DNA of 64,000 nt from Herpetosiphon geysericola (GCF_001306135.1 NZ_LGKP01000011.1:124001-188000), one strand, 5' to 3'; shown: positions 48,389-57,540, counted from the first letter of the stretch. Numbers and translations are program-made. The notes: generated from the letters alone by a model not told the origin.

Positions 48389-49527
48389 TGCAGCCTCGCA
48401 GTTGGATTCACCGATTGGTGCTTGCAGGCACAAGCTTGATCTTTTTGATCTTGCTTGTGCTCTTGGGCTTTAATTTACAAACCTTAAGTGTTGCCAACCG
48501 CTTCTTCACGCTTGATGGCGGCATTTGGAACCCAACCCAGCTTGAGCGCGAAATTTTGCGCCTGCGGGTAATTGCCAATGAAATTAGTATGGGCACGCCC
48601 AATTTAGGCAACGAGTTTGTGCTGCGACGTAATTTAGTTGGTAGCCGCATTAATATCTTGGGTGATTTTTATCGAGTTGAGCGCGAAGATCAACGCAGTT
48701 TGCTCGAACGTAGCTCGTTTGAAGTAATTAAGCGCGATTTCTTTACGCTCGAAACCCAGACCCGGCTTAATATTTCGACCAACTCGGTGCAGCAATTAAT
48801 TCCAGTTTTAAGCAATATGGAAACCAATGCGCGCACGATGGTCAATGAGCGCCGCCAAATTGTCGATCGCGCCGCGCAATTTCAACGCCAATCACTTGAA
48901 CGCTTACGGATCACGCTCTTATTTATTCTTGGCGGGATTATTATTCAAGTGCCGATTTTCTTTTTACTCAGTCGGCGGCGCTTTGATACAACCCTGCAAA
49001 AAGCCTATGGCGCATTGCAAGAACGCTCGAGCGCGCTTGAGCAATCGCAGCACGAATTGGCTAGCTCCAACGCGCTAGCGCAGCAGCAAAACGAGGCCTT
49101 GCAACAAACCTTGGCCGATTTAGAAAAAAGTATGGCTGAACGCAGCGTTTTGGAAACCACCGTGCAGCGCATGCAGTTTCCGATTATTCCGTTGCGTAAT
49201 CGCATGGCAATTATGCCAGTAATTGGCAATTTATCCAGCGAGCGGGTCAAAATTGCTACTGATTCTGCGGCGCAGTACGTCGAAGTCAAACGCATCAAAG
49301 TGCTTTTATTTGACATAACAGGAGTGTCGGCGATTGATCGCTCAGCGGCGGCTAGTATGCAACAACTGTTGCAGATGTTGCGTTTGCTTGGCTGCGAGCC
49401 GGTGTTGGTGGGCGTAACGCCTGATGTGGCCGAAGAATTAGTCCATACTGGCCTACCCCAACATGGCCTGCAAACCTACGCCAATTTGCAACAGGCAATC
49501 GAGGCCACCGCGAAAACGCTAGAGTAG
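48388..49527 (+). CDS. Membrane sensor with C-terminal STAS domain (RsbR-like)
   Basis: A 379-residue protein. TM1 at about 10-30, an extracytoplasmic helical domain (about 35-170, TLETQTRLNISTNSVQQL), TM2 at 172-195, a long coiled coil (200-255, rich in Gln/Glu), then a STAS domain (265-375) with PIIPLRNRMAIMPVIGNLSSERV and VLLFDITGVSAIDRSAAASM. RsbR-type co-antagonists carry a phosphorylated Thr/Ser right after the Asp; here the residue after Asp is Arg, followed by Ser. It may relay a signal from the lipoprotein encoded just upstream. The partner kinase is not in this window. Confidence 0.85.
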   Translation: MQPRSWIHRLVLAGTSLIFLILLVLLGFNLQTLSVANRFFTLDGGIWNPTQLEREILRLRVIANEISMGTPNLGNEFVLRRNLVGSRINILGDFYRVEREDQRSLLERSSFEVIKRDFFTLETQTRLNISTNSVQQLIPVLSNMETNARTMVNERRQIVDRAAQFQRQSLERLRITLLFILGGIIIQVPIFFLLSRRRFDTTLQKAYGALQERSSALEQSQHELASSNALAQQQNEALQQTLADLEKSMAERSVLETTVQRMQFPIIPLRNRMAIMPVIGNLSSERVKIATDSAAQYVEVKRIKVLLFDITGVSAIDRSAAASMQQLLQMLRLLGCEPVLVGVTPDVAEELVHTGLPQHGLQTYANLQQAIEATAKTLE

Positions 49528-49700
49528 GCATCAGGGGCTAGGGGTCAGGGATCGGGGATCAGGCGGCAGCTGTAACCGCGAAGAGCACGAAGAACCCGAA
49601 GGTTGAAACCGCGAAGGCCACGAAGAGCGCGAAGGGGATAAGTTTGGAGTATTGGCTTTTGGTCAATTATTCGTGTAATTTGTGTAATTCGTGGCTAAAT
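49528..49700. repeat. Mosaic of short repeats after the STAS gene
   Basis: From the stop codon on: GCATCAGGGGCTAGGGGTCAGG and GATCGGGGATCAGG (49528-49562), ACCGCGAAGAGCACGAAGAAC (49574-49598), ACCGCGAAGGCCACGAAGAGC (49609-49633), TATTGGCTTTTGG, and ATTCGTGTAATTTGTGTAATTCG (49670-49692). No gene is seen between 49528 and 49818. Confidence 0.9.
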
Positions 49701-49753
49701 TAATCTCTTTAGCCAATCCCGATCAATGACCCAACAACGACTGTCCGCTTGCC

Positions 49754-49793
49754 AAAAAAGAGATCGAGCTACGAGCAGCCCGATCTCTTTTTT
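49754..49793. terminator. Bidirectional terminator
   Basis: AAAAAAGAGATCG (49754-49766) pairs perfectly with CGATCTCTTTTTT (49781-49793) over a 14-nt loop. A/T runs on both sides allow it to stop transcription from both directions between convergent genes. Confidence 0.95.
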
Positions 49794-49818
49794 ATTCCTA
49801 CTACTTATGCTCTATGTT

Positions 49819-50262
49819 CTATGTTCTGAGCTCTATGCTTTGTGGTCCGCTCCAATTGCGGCTTGGGTCGATCAAGTTGGGAATTGCCTCGAAAAACATG
49901 CGCACTGAATGTTCTTCGCCAGCAGCGATATGTTTATAGACCTTGTTAAACGGATAAACCCAAATATCGCCGCCTTGGACGGGCAGGGCAATGCCCCAAT
50001 CGTTGCTCTCGCGTTCGAGGCCCCAACGTCCGCCGTAGTTGGCAATAATGCAGGCGCCCAAAAACGCACCGAGCGATTGTACCAAACTTGGGGGCACATT
50101 CTCAGGGTCGTGATTGGGCCGAATTTGTTCGATATAGGTATTGAGCCATTTCACTGCCAAGTGATTATACTCAAGTTCGATGCCAAGCTGGCTTTGCACT
50201 GAGCGCACAAAGTGTTGCGCCAAGTGCTCTAGGCCAGCGATAATTTGTTCATGTTGCGACAT
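49819..50262 (-). CDS. Uncharacterised soluble protein, DUF3806-like
   Basis: A 147-residue soluble protein with no membrane segment. The middle reads QSLGAFLGACIIANYGGRWG, then WGIALPVQGGDIWVYPFNKVYKHIAAGEE, a pattern recalling DUF3806-type domains; this is a weak match by eye. The last eight residues (PQSIELRT) and the stop TAG come from a CAAAGCATAGAGCTCAGAACATAG repeat, so the C-terminus was probably remodelled by repeat insertion. It lies 14 bp downstream of the PATAN-domain gene in one operon. Confidence 0.7.
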   Translation of the reverse strand: MSQHEQIIAGLEHLAQHFVRSVQSQLGIELEYNHLAVKWLNTYIEQIRPNHDPENVPPSLVQSLGAFLGACIIANYGGRWGLERESNDWGIALPVQGGDIWVYPFNKVYKHIAAGEEHSVRMFFEAIPNLIDPSRNWSGPQSIELRT

Positions 50263-50276
50263 AACGACCTTAATGA

Positions 50277-51302
50277 TTATTTGGTGGCCTGTTCGAGCAC
50301 GCGCAAGGTGACATGGGCTACACCAAAGGGTAATGGATGATTATTGGGCATTGGTTTTAGTCGGCTATTGCCCGATTCGTGCTCCAAGATGCCAATCACT
50401 TGGCCTTGGTAAAACGGCACATACAAGGTTGGTTTATCGGGCACGCTAATTTGCACGGCGCCGGTAGCGCTGCGCTTATGCACATCAGCAACAACCTGCT
50501 GCAAAATAGTTTTCGAGGCCGCAATCGCTGCTGGTCGATTAGGATCAGCGCCAACAATTGCGCTACAAGCCTCGATCAAGCGCGCTGGCGTTTGATACAG
50601 ATCGGGCTGCGAATGCGCGCTGGCCAACTGCTGCAAGGCTTGGTTAGCGCTAAACCATTGATCATTGCCCAAATCTTGGGCATGCACGCCACGCAAATTA
50701 CCCTCGCTGAACAGCACAATCCCCATCACAAAGCCAGTGCTTTGCGCGCCTGGCTGATAGTAAAGATAACCAGAAAAGCGTTGAGCATGTAAATATTCAA
50801 GTTGCTTGCCGAGCGGCAGGCTTTGCAATTGCTTGCTGCTATTCGGATCGTGCTCGCCTGGCGGCAGCACTAACGAACGCCGCACAGGCTGCGGAATTAA
50901 GGCCTCTTTGGGAATTGGCGCAGCACTTAGGCCAAAAAACTCCAGTGCAAAATCGTGCTCAGGTGGCCGATTTAAAATTTCACCTTCGACCATAATCGTT
51001 AATAAACGATCAAAATTTGCTACCATCTCTGCATTAATACTGTGTGCTGGCTTAAACAAGTTATCGGCGGCGTTCCATTCAAAATGGCCCGAACGCCGCG
51101 TTAATAGCCAATCAACTGCATCTTCGCCAATTTGGCCATGTGGGTCTACTTGGCCATGGCGCAAAATCCCATCGACAAAAAATAAATGCACCCGATCTAT
51201 GTGATCGATCCATGTGAGTCGGCCTGATAATTGTCGCCGTTTCACGGTTTCAACCACTTGTGGTAGATCGTGAAGGTGCGGGATTGCCGCCAATGAATTC
51301 AT
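50277..51302 (-). CDS. DUF4388 (PATAN)-like protein
   Basis: A 341-residue cytosolic protein. Start 51302 is chosen because GGAGG lies 5 bp upstream; an in-frame ATG 21 bp earlier has none. Residues 10-100 follow the PATAN/DUF4388 pattern: RRQLSGRLTWIDHIDRVHLFFVDGILRHG, then DAVDWLLTRRSGHFEW. A second, more distant unit begins LPLGKQLEYLHAQRFSGYLYY with VLFSEGNLRGVHAQD. PATAN proteins take part in two-component and gliding or taxis signalling in bacteria with surface motility. No partner kinase is adjacent. Confidence 0.8.
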   Translation of the reverse strand: MNSLAAIPHLHDLPQVVETVKRRQLSGRLTWIDHIDRVHLFFVDGILRHGQVDPHGQIGEDAVDWLLTRRSGHFEWNAADNLFKPAHSINAEMVANFDRLLTIMVEGEILNRPPEHDFALEFFGLSAAPIPKEALIPQPVRRSLVLPPGEHDPNSSKQLQSLPLGKQLEYLHAQRFSGYLYYQPGAQSTGFVMGIVLFSEGNLRGVHAQDLGNDQWFSANQALQQLASAHSQPDLYQTPARLIEACSAIVGADPNRPAAIAASKTILQQVVADVHKRSATGAVQISVPDKPTLYVPFYQGQVIGILEHESGNSRLKPMPNNHPLPFGVAHVTLRVLEQATK

Positions 51303-51353
51303 ACCATCCTCCACACCAAACAAGTAGCCCGTCGAATATGTGTATGCGTCTGA

Positions 51354-54300
51354 TTAATTTTCTGCATTCTGTGTTTGCCACCATCCACCGAAATACCACC
51401 CACAAAAGCCACAAAACAACACAAGCAAGGCTGCGCCATTTAGTTGCCAAGAACGTGGGGTTGTTGCAAGTAATGTTAGGGCTGCTGGCAAGATGTTTGC
51501 CAACCACAACGCCACCGCCAAAGCCAACCCATTCCAGCGCAACCTGCGGCCAAGCCAGATGCTGATCAGCACGCTTAGGCCTAAAATAAGCCATTGCACT
51601 GGTTCGCGTAATGGCAAAAGGGTTAATGCCATTCCAAGACAGGTTATTGCCAAGGCGATTTGCTGCTTCCCACGTACTACCCATGTTAGCATGCTCAGGC
51701 TACCGATCAAGAGCAAACTTGTGGTGATTGCCTCAAATGTTGCTTGTAATAGTATATCAAGCATTGCTGATTGTGCGTTGAGCGGTTGAACGCTGGCCCA
51801 AAAGCCAGCTTTGGCGGTCGTCATGTTAACAAGGCTACGAATCAGCAAGATCCATGGCACGAGCAAAATGCCCAATACCACGCTTTCGCGCCGCAAAACC
51901 TGCGCTCGATCAGCGACGAAATCTTGAATCCGATGCGGAATTGCCCGGATAAAGGCTTCAAGTGGCAATTGTTGCTCGCGTTTGGTCAGATTCCAAGCGG
52001 TTGCTGCTCCTGCACCCAACAAGGCTAGCTCGCCACCATTCAGCACAGCGTTGGCGATGGTTTGGCTAATTGCTAAAATAAAGCGTGGCCCTTCACTGAC
52101 TTGGGCAAATGTCCAGCGCCCTGCACCTTGAATCAAGTAGCCAATTCCCACCACAATCCCCAACCAAACCCACGGCCAAAGCTCGGTGCGCCGCCGAAAA
52201 ATGCCAATTAAGCCCAAAATTGGCAAGAGCGTGGCCGGAATGGTACGCAAAGCATTGCGCAGATTGCTCAGAATACTCTCGCCCAGCGTCGTTTGGTCGC
52301 GCTCGCGGCGATATTCTGGCGGTGTGTACATCGCAGGCGAGCTGGTAATCACTTGATCGCCTGCCACCGTTACCTCAAAACGCCGATAGGCTTGGCCTAT
52401 CCATGGCATTTTTGTCTGCCATACAAAGCTGTAATCGCTGCGGTTGGGTTTTTGGCTGGTGCTGGTATTGGTCAATTCATAATCATCAAGATTAATAAAT
52501 TGACTCGCATGGTTGGTTGCGATTGTTTGGGCCTGTTCAAGCGTGGTTGAAATGGCGCTAGCATTTTCGGGCAAGCTCAAGCGATACGAGAGCAACTGGC
52601 CTGCTGGGTCGAGATAGACCAACCAACTATATTCAGGCCGATCCCAATTCGACCAGCGCACGCTCCAAGCGCGAGGCGTACCCTTGGCAATAGCGGCCTC
52701 GATTTCTTGTTCATCAAGTTGATCGTAGATGTAAGCCAAATCGAGGTCAACCCAATCGGCAACGGCGGTAACGCTGGGATTCAAACCGCTCAAATCGATC
52801 GTGCGGGCTTGGGCGATGGCCTCAGTGCTGGCTACCAGATCTTCGCGCACGCCATTGCGAGCCAAGGTTGGCGCACGATTCAGCCCAATCACCAGCAGAA
52901 TAATGACCACCACGCCCGATAAACCAGCGAACAAGAGCCAATCACGGCGCCATTTCCAAGTTAATTGGGGCACAACTGCATCGGGCACGAGGGGCGGCAA
53001 GGCTGCGCGAATTGTATTGTCGTTTTCAAGCGGAATGCCGCGCAGTTGGCGAATAATTGAAGGCACAAGCAGCCACAATACCAAGGCTGCTGCAGCAATC
53101 CCGCTGAGCAAATAGAAGCTATTGGTTTTCCAAAACAGCGGCACATACAACGAGGCATTATAGGTATAGTGGGCCGCAATTGAGGCTAGCACGCCATAAC
53201 GCAAGCTCAAAAAGCCAAACAAGATGCCAATAATGCTTAATTCGACAACTCGAATATAAAATGGGCGTTGCGGATAGGTCGCATGCAACGATGCCCAAAC
53301 CACTGCTGTAACGATAATTGCTAACTTGGGGGGGCCAAAATAGCGGGTCAAAACCGTAATCCCGCCTAGGCGAAAGATCAATTCCTCGCCAATTGCAGGT
53401 AACAAGCCAAGCGCCATTCCATAGAGTGCGGGAAACGGCGTGGCAATCGTATCATCGTAGAGTGGTGTAACTGGCGACCAAACGTCAAAATAGCGGTTGC
53501 CCAAAGCATAAAAGGCCGATACAAAACCCAATTGGAAAATACCGACCAAGCCGCCAATCCAGAGCGCCTTCACCACCGGACGACTAACTAAGCCGCGCCG
53601 AGTCAGGGTTTCGCTCAACGAAACTGCGCCTTCGGTCTTTTCCCACACCAGCGCTTCGCCAGCCATGCCCGCCAAAATAATCGTGGTGGCAATAGTCACA
53701 AGTTGGCCAATGTAGCCGCCAAGCACGTTGCCCCAATAGACTGGCAAGCTTTGGTTCACGTCGTAATGGGCCAAATCGAGTGGAATACTGTTGAGCATGA
53801 CCAACACGCCAACCACCGCCACCGCCGCAAATAGGTGCAAGGCCCAGCGCCAGCGCAAACGGCCCCGCCGGGCTTGAATAAACCAGGCTACCCCGATCAA
53901 AGCAGTCAGAGCATAGGTCAAGGTCCAGCCCGTATGATTAAGCAGGCCGCCCCGCCGCAGTTGCCAATCTTTCTCCAGATACCAACTTTGGGGCAACCAA
54001 TAATACTCGCTGAGTTGGCCCAAATCATTACCTGCAATCGTCACGCTGTAACGATATTGCGCTTCAGCATCGGCCAGATCGCGGCGCTGCCAGATAAAGG
54101 TATGGTCGGTACGATTAGGCTGTTGGGTGGTGAATTGATCGAGTAAGGTTAATTGATCAAGTGGAATTTGCAACTTATTTTGAGCCAGCAGCAAGGCCTC
54201 TGCTTGGCTCAACGTAGCTCCAGCGGCTTCATCAGGACGACTATGATTAATCGCTAGAATTCGTCCGCTTGCTGGCGAAAGGCTAATTGTCCATTGCTCA

Positions 54301-54638
54301 GGGTCAAGTTCGCGCCAAAAGCGTACATTCCAGCTGCCCAGATTAAGATCTTCCTGTACTCGTTGATTGAGTGTTTCGCGGCCTCGTTCACGAATTAAAT
54401 ACGATTGAGCGTCATTATCCGAGCCAAAGGTAATGGTTTGGGTAAATTGGCTAGGATCGCCGCCTGCCGCCTGCAATGCTTCCGCTGAGCGTTGCAAGGC
54501 CGCATCACGATCCACGTTGAAGCGAATCTCGGCCATTGGGGTAGATTCAGCAGCAAATACAATGGCTAAGAAAATTCCAAATATGGCTAAAAGAACAAAT
54601 CCTAGGGGAATCAGTCGTTTGGTATCAGGCTTGTGCAC
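51354..54638 (-). CDS. Large CPBP (CAAX-type) intramembrane protease with duplicated sensor domains
   Basis: A 1094-residue membrane protein. TM1 at about 10-30, an extracytoplasmic domain (35-225), a multi-TM block (235-540) holding the CPBP motifs GEELIFR (Glu418, Glu419), His452 in SLHATYP and HYTYN, then a TM at about 575-595. A second extracytoplasmic domain (600-770) follows, and another multi-TM block (780-1090). The two outside domains share the order PNRxDxxFxWQxxxP...A.Y+..VTVAG.. and look like one unit duplicated. CPBP glutamic proteases process prenylated proteins, bacteriocins or act in immunity. Ordinary members have 200-350 residues, so this architecture is unusual. The second TM block lacks the CPBP motifs. 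Confidence 0.85.
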   Translation of the reverse strand: MHKPDTKRLIPLGFVLLAIFGIFLAIVFAAESTPMAEIRFNVDRDAALQRSAEALQAAGGDPSQFTQTITFGSDNDAQSYLIRERGRETLNQRVQEDLNLGSWNVRFWRELDPEQWTISLSPASGRILAINHSRPDEAAGATLSQAEALLLAQNKLQIPLDQLTLLDQFTTQQPNRTDHTFIWQRRDLADAEAQYRYSVTIAGNDLGQLSEYYWLPQSWYLEKDWQLRRGGLLNHTGWTLTYALTALIGVAWFIQARRGRLRWRWALHLFAAVAVVGVLVMLNSIPLDLAHYDVNQSLPVYWGNVLGGYIGQLVTIATTIILAGMAGEALVWEKTEGAVSLSETLTRRGLVSRPVVKALWIGGLVGIFQLGFVSAFYALGNRYFDVWSPVTPLYDDTIATPFPALYGMALGLLPAIGEELIFRLGGITVLTRYFGPPKLAIIVTAVVWASLHATYPQRPFYIRVVELSIIGILFGFLSLRYGVLASIAAHYTYNASLYVPLFWKTNSFYLLSGIAAAALVLWLLVPSIIRQLRGIPLENDNTIRAALPPLVPDAVVPQLTWKWRRDWLLFAGLSGVVVIILLVIGLNRAPTLARNGVREDLVASTEAIAQARTIDLSGLNPSVTAVADWVDLDLAYIYDQLDEQEIEAAIAKGTPRAWSVRWSNWDRPEYSWLVYLDPAGQLLSYRLSLPENASAISTTLEQAQTIATNHASQFINLDDYELTNTSTSQKPNRSDYSFVWQTKMPWIGQAYRRFEVTVAGDQVITSSPAMYTPPEYRRERDQTTLGESILSNLRNALRTIPATLLPILGLIGIFRRRTELWPWVWLGIVVGIGYLIQGAGRWTFAQVSEGPRFILAISQTIANAVLNGGELALLGAGAATAWNLTKREQQLPLEAFIRAIPHRIQDFVADRAQVLRRESVVLGILLVPWILLIRSLVNMTTAKAGFWASVQPLNAQSAMLDILLQATFEAITTSLLLIGSLSMLTWVVRGKQQIALAITCLGMALTLLPLREPVQWLILGLSVLISIWLGRRLRWNGLALAVALWLANILPAALTLLATTPRSWQLNGAALLVLFCGFCGWYFGGWWQTQNAEN

Positions 54639-54664
54639 GCCAGCCCTCCATCGCTGTTAGGTTG

Positions 54665-54925
54665 TTATTCCTAGTATAAAGCAAAGTCAAAAAGAACATA
54701 GAACAGAGAGCATAGAACATAGGGCAAGAGATGAGGGATCAGGATTCAGGGATGAGGCTATAGGCTTTGGGCTATGGGAACAATAATCAAGCTAATCTGT
54801 GTCATCTGTGGCAAAAAATAGTTATTCGTGGAATTCGTGGAATTCGTGGCTAAAAAATTAGCCTTCGCGTCCTTCGTATTCTTCGCGGTTTCTTTCCCTT
54901 CGTTCGTTTCATCGATTAAACTGAT
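54665..54925. repeat. Mosaic of short repeats upstream of the CPBP gene
   Basis: Contains AGTATAAAGCAAAGTCAAAAAG, AGAACATAGAACAGAGAGCATAG (54692-54721), GATGAGGGATCAGGATTCAGG (54730-54749), GAGGCTATAGGCTTTGGGC (54753-54773), AATCTGTGTCATCTGTGG (54793-54811), ATTCGTGGAATTCGTGGAATTCG (54824-54848) and CTTCGCGTCCTTCGTATTC (54862-54882). No gene between 54639 and 55049. Confidence 0.9.
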
Positions 54926-55049
54926 TCCTGAACCTTCGCCCTAACCCCTCGTTGCCAACTTGTCGAAAAAGAGAGATTAGGGTATTGTGTGCAGGCGTGG
55001 CCTTCAGATGCCACCCACCAAACCCCCACTTAAAGGAGCAGAAACACTC

Positions 55050-55700
55050 ATGTCAGCAATAATGGACAAAGTTCAAGAAATTATTACTGCGATTATTAAC
55101 TTATTAAGCTACCCAGGCATTGCGTTGGTGATGTTTGCCGAAAACCTCTTTCCGCCAATTCCTTCAGAATTAGTCATGCCCTTTGCTGGTTTTAATGTTG
55201 GTAAAGGCGAAATGAACCTTGTTGCCGTGATGATTGCGGGCACAATTGGCGCAGTTTTAGGCGCACTCGCCCTGTATTATATTGGCATGTGGGCTGATGA
55301 AACGATTATTCGGCGTTTTATTCGGCGCTATGGCAAATTCTTTTTCATTAGCGAAGCTGACATCGATAAAACTCTTGCCTTCTTTGAAAAACGCGGCGAA
55401 ATTGTGGTCTTTACTGGGCGCTTGATCCCCTTGGTTCGCAGTTTGATCTCGATTCCTGCTGGCATGAATCGCATGCCAATGGGCCGCTTTTTGCTCTGGA
55501 CGACCTTTGGCTCATTAATTTGGAATGGCATTTTGACCTATGCAGGCATCGTGCTTGGCGCCCAATGGGAAAATGTACTGGGCCTTGTCGATCGCTACGA
55601 AAAAGTTGCTTTTGCAATTATTGGGGTGTTCGGGATTTGGTTTATTGCAAGTCGGGTTGTCAAAGCTCGGCGCAATCGCGCTGAATCAAAGCGAGTCTAA
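55050..55700 (+). CDS. DedA-family membrane protein
   Basis: A 216-residue inner-membrane protein of the DedA/VTT group, relatives of which flip phospholipids or undecaprenyl phosphate and affect envelope stress and peptide resistance. Family marks: FAENLFPPIPSELVMPFAGF, then TIGAVLGALALYYIGMWAD, and GRLIPLVRSLISIPAGMNRMPMGRFL with the conserved Arg/Gly residues. Start 55050 follows AAAGGAG; an in-frame start at 54987 is less likely because it adds a non-homologous polar leader. Monocistronic by context; a hairpin follows. Confidence 0.93.
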   Translation: MSAIMDKVQEIITAIINLLSYPGIALVMFAENLFPPIPSELVMPFAGFNVGKGEMNLVAVMIAGTIGAVLGALALYYIGMWADETIIRRFIRRYGKFFFISEADIDKTLAFFEKRGEIVVFTGRLIPLVRSLISIPAGMNRMPMGRFLLWTTFGSLIWNGILTYAGIVLGAQWENVLGLVDRYEKVAFAIIGVFGIWFIASRVVKARRNRAESKRV

Positions 55701-55724
55701 GCAAAGCCATTCCCCCGACCGATT

Positions 55725-55770
55725 GCAAATCGATCACGGTACGTATGATTAGCTGCGTACCGTGATTTGC
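55725..55770 (+). terminator. Hairpin between the DedA gene and the next gene
   Basis: CACGGTACG (55735-55743) pairs with CGTACCGTG (55756-55764); the flanks GCAAAT and ATTTGC extend it across a small bulge. It lacks a T-tract and ends just before the next ribosome binding site (AAGGAG), so it may be a regulatory hairpin. Confidence 0.55.
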
Positions 55771-55788
55771 CGTTAACAAGGAGTTTTC

Positions 55789-56187
55789 ATGGCCGTTTTT
55801 GTCGAACAAGAAGCCATTTTAGAATTATTGCAAACTTCGCGGGCCGCTAGCCTGGCCGCGCTTCAACATTTGCCAGCAATCGATTTAGCCCAGTTGATTG
55901 CGCTTGAGCAACAAGCAACCAAGGATTGTGCTGACCATGCCAAGCAACCAGCGCAGCTTGTGGCAGCAGCAAATAGCTATGATCACTGGCAAGCGCAACG
56001 CCAACACTTGGCTGCAACCATCGCCGCAATTCCATGGGCCAGCTATGGCCAGCGCATCCAAACGGCGGCAGGGCCACTTTATTTGGGCGAGTTGGTCAAG
56101 CGCTTGATTGCTGCCGAGCATCAGCAATTGAGCCAGTTGCTTCAGGCGAGCCAACACCCGCCAATTATTGCCCAATGGGCCGATTAG
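55789..56187 (+). CDS. Small helical protein of unknown function
   Basis: A 132-residue soluble protein, very rich in Ala, Gln and Leu and predicted all-helical. An AAGGAG site precedes the ATG. Segments such as YDHWQAQRQHLAATIAAIPW and YLGELVKRLIAAEHQQLSQLL recall DinB-like four-helix proteins in a general way, but no family could be assigned. Its stop overlaps the 3' end of aroQ on the other strand by 4 bp. Confidence 0.7.
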   Translation: MAVFVEQEAILELLQTSRAASLAALQHLPAIDLAQLIALEQQATKDCADHAKQPAQLVAAANSYDHWQAQRQHLAATIAAIPWASYGQRIQTAAGPLYLGELVKRLIAAEHQQLSQLLQASQHPPIIAQWAD

Positions 56188-56618
56188 GCCTGCTTGCGTT
56201 GGTCAAACCAATCAATTGCATACAAATAGCCATGCCAGCCTAGCCCGCTAATTTGGCCTTGAGCAATCGCGGCCACAACCGAATGATGGCGAAACGTTTC
56301 GCGAGCGTAGACATTCGATAAATGAACTTCGATGATTGGCACATCCATCAAGGCCAAGCCATCGCGCAAGCTCAAACCATAGTGGGTCAGTGCGCCTGGA
56401 TTGATAATGATGCCCTGAATGTTGCCATAATGCGCATGCAGCGTATCGACCAACACGCCTTCGTGGTTCGATTGCACGAAACTCAATTCGATGCCTGCGG
56501 CGCTGGCGCGTTCGCTCATGGCGCTATGAATATCAGCCAGCGTGGTTGAGCCATAAATTGTTGGCTCGCGTTGGCCAAGCATGTTAAGATTTGGGCCTTG
56601 TAGGACTAAAAGATGCAT
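56184..56618 (-). CDS. aroQ: Type II 3-dehydroquinate dehydratase
   Basis: A 144-residue enzyme of the shikimate pathway that dehydrates 3-dehydroquinate. Family marks: LLVLQGPNLNMLGQREPTIYG with the active-site Tyr in TIYG, FVQSNHEGVLVD, IIINPGALTHYGLSLRDGL and the His in EVHLSNVYARETFR. The length is typical (about 145). CAGGAG precedes the start by 8 bp. It is a single gene, divergent from the unknown gene at 56702. Confidence 0.97.
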   Translation of the reverse strand: MHLLVLQGPNLNMLGQREPTIYGSTTLADIHSAMSERASAAGIELSFVQSNHEGVLVDTLHAHYGNIQGIIINPGALTHYGLSLRDGLALMDVPIIEVHLSNVYARETFRHHSVVAAIAQGQISGLGWHGYLYAIDWFDQRKQA

Positions 56619-56701
56619 GAATAGTGCTCCTGATTGCCAAATGCGCGGCTATTGTGCGCCGAAGCCAAAGCCTTGTCAATCGCAGCAAGCGAGGATAAAC
56701 C

Positions 56702-57196
56702 ATGGAATATGGATTAAACGCAACCCAGCGCGCGGCAATGCTGGCGATGTGGCAAAACCTGAGCGAGCAAGAGTTGCCAGAAGAGCGGCTTTCGTTTGCT
56801 GGCTTGCAGGCCTTGCCACGCTTGGTCGAGCAAGCCCTGAAGAATGGCGATCAAGCGGGCCTCACCGCCAGCCTGATCAATCCACTGTATTGGCATCAAA
56901 CGGCGAGTTATGGCCATGGTTTGTTGGCCCGCGAGCGCCGAGTGCCGATTGATCATGCGGCCTATCGTTTGAGTTGGTGGCTTTGGCTGCGGCTCTACAA
57001 TCTTGCCAACGCCAAGCTTTGGTTTGATCAAGGCCAGCGCTATGCCACACTGGTGCTGTTTAACGCAGAGCATCAAGAGCCAGCCACCTGCCCGCTAAAT
57101 AGTGAAACAACCGTCGAACTAGCAGCAGTGCTTGAACAGCGTTTGCTGGTGCCAAGTGGCTTTCATTGTCGCCATGGGCTGGTGGTAAGAGCATAG
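56702..57196 (+). CDS. Uncharacterised soluble protein
   Basis: A 164-residue protein with Trp/Leu-rich central part (YRLSWWLWLRLYNLANAKLWF) and no clear membrane segment or known motif. Its ribosome binding site is GAGGA. The stop codon is unusual: GTAAGAGCATAG belongs to an AGAGCATAGAGCAAAC repeat, so the last residues (VVRA) and the stop come from the repeat family that fills the gap behind it. Function unknown. Confidence 0.7.
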   Translation: MEYGLNATQRAAMLAMWQNLSEQELPEERLSFAGLQALPRLVEQALKNGDQAGLTASLINPLYWHQTASYGHGLLARERRVPIDHAAYRLSWWLWLRLYNLANAKLWFDQGQRYATLVLFNAEHQEPATCPLNSETTVELAAVLEQRLLVPSGFHCRHGLVVRA

Positions 57197-57540
57197 AGCA
57201 AACAACATAGAACATAAGGCAACCGAAACCACGAAGGACACGAAGAGCGCGAAGAACACGGAAGTGGCTATTGGCATTTGGCTATCGGGATTTCTGAGCT
57301 GCCACATCATGTTCCGATCGCCCATAGCCTTAGCCACGTTGACTTTATGTTCTATGCTCTCTGTTCTATGTTCTTATTTCGCCCTTTATCCTTCATAATT
57401 CATCCTTTCCTATGTTCTTCTTTTTGCTTTCTGCCTTCTGCCTTATGATTTGGCCTTCATCCCTCATCCTTCATAATTCTGACTTTTGATTTCTGATTTC
57501 TGCCTTCAGACTTTAGTCCTTTGACTTCTGACTTTTGATT
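57187..57540. repeat. Mosaic of short repeats between two genes, merging into the ileS promoter
   Basis: Contains AGAGCATAGAGCAAACAACATAG (57189-57211), ACCACGAAGGACACGAAGAGC (57229-57249), GTGGCTATTGGCATTTGGC (57264-57284), ATGTTCTATGCTCTCTGTTC (57349-57370), TATCCTTCATAATTCATCC (57387-57407), TTTTGCTTTCTGCCTTCTGCC (57421-57442), CTTCATCCCTCATCCTTCATAATTC (57452-57478) and TTCTGACTTTTGATTTCTG units (57478-57540). The last unit supplies the -35 box of the ileS promoter. Confidence 0.9.
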
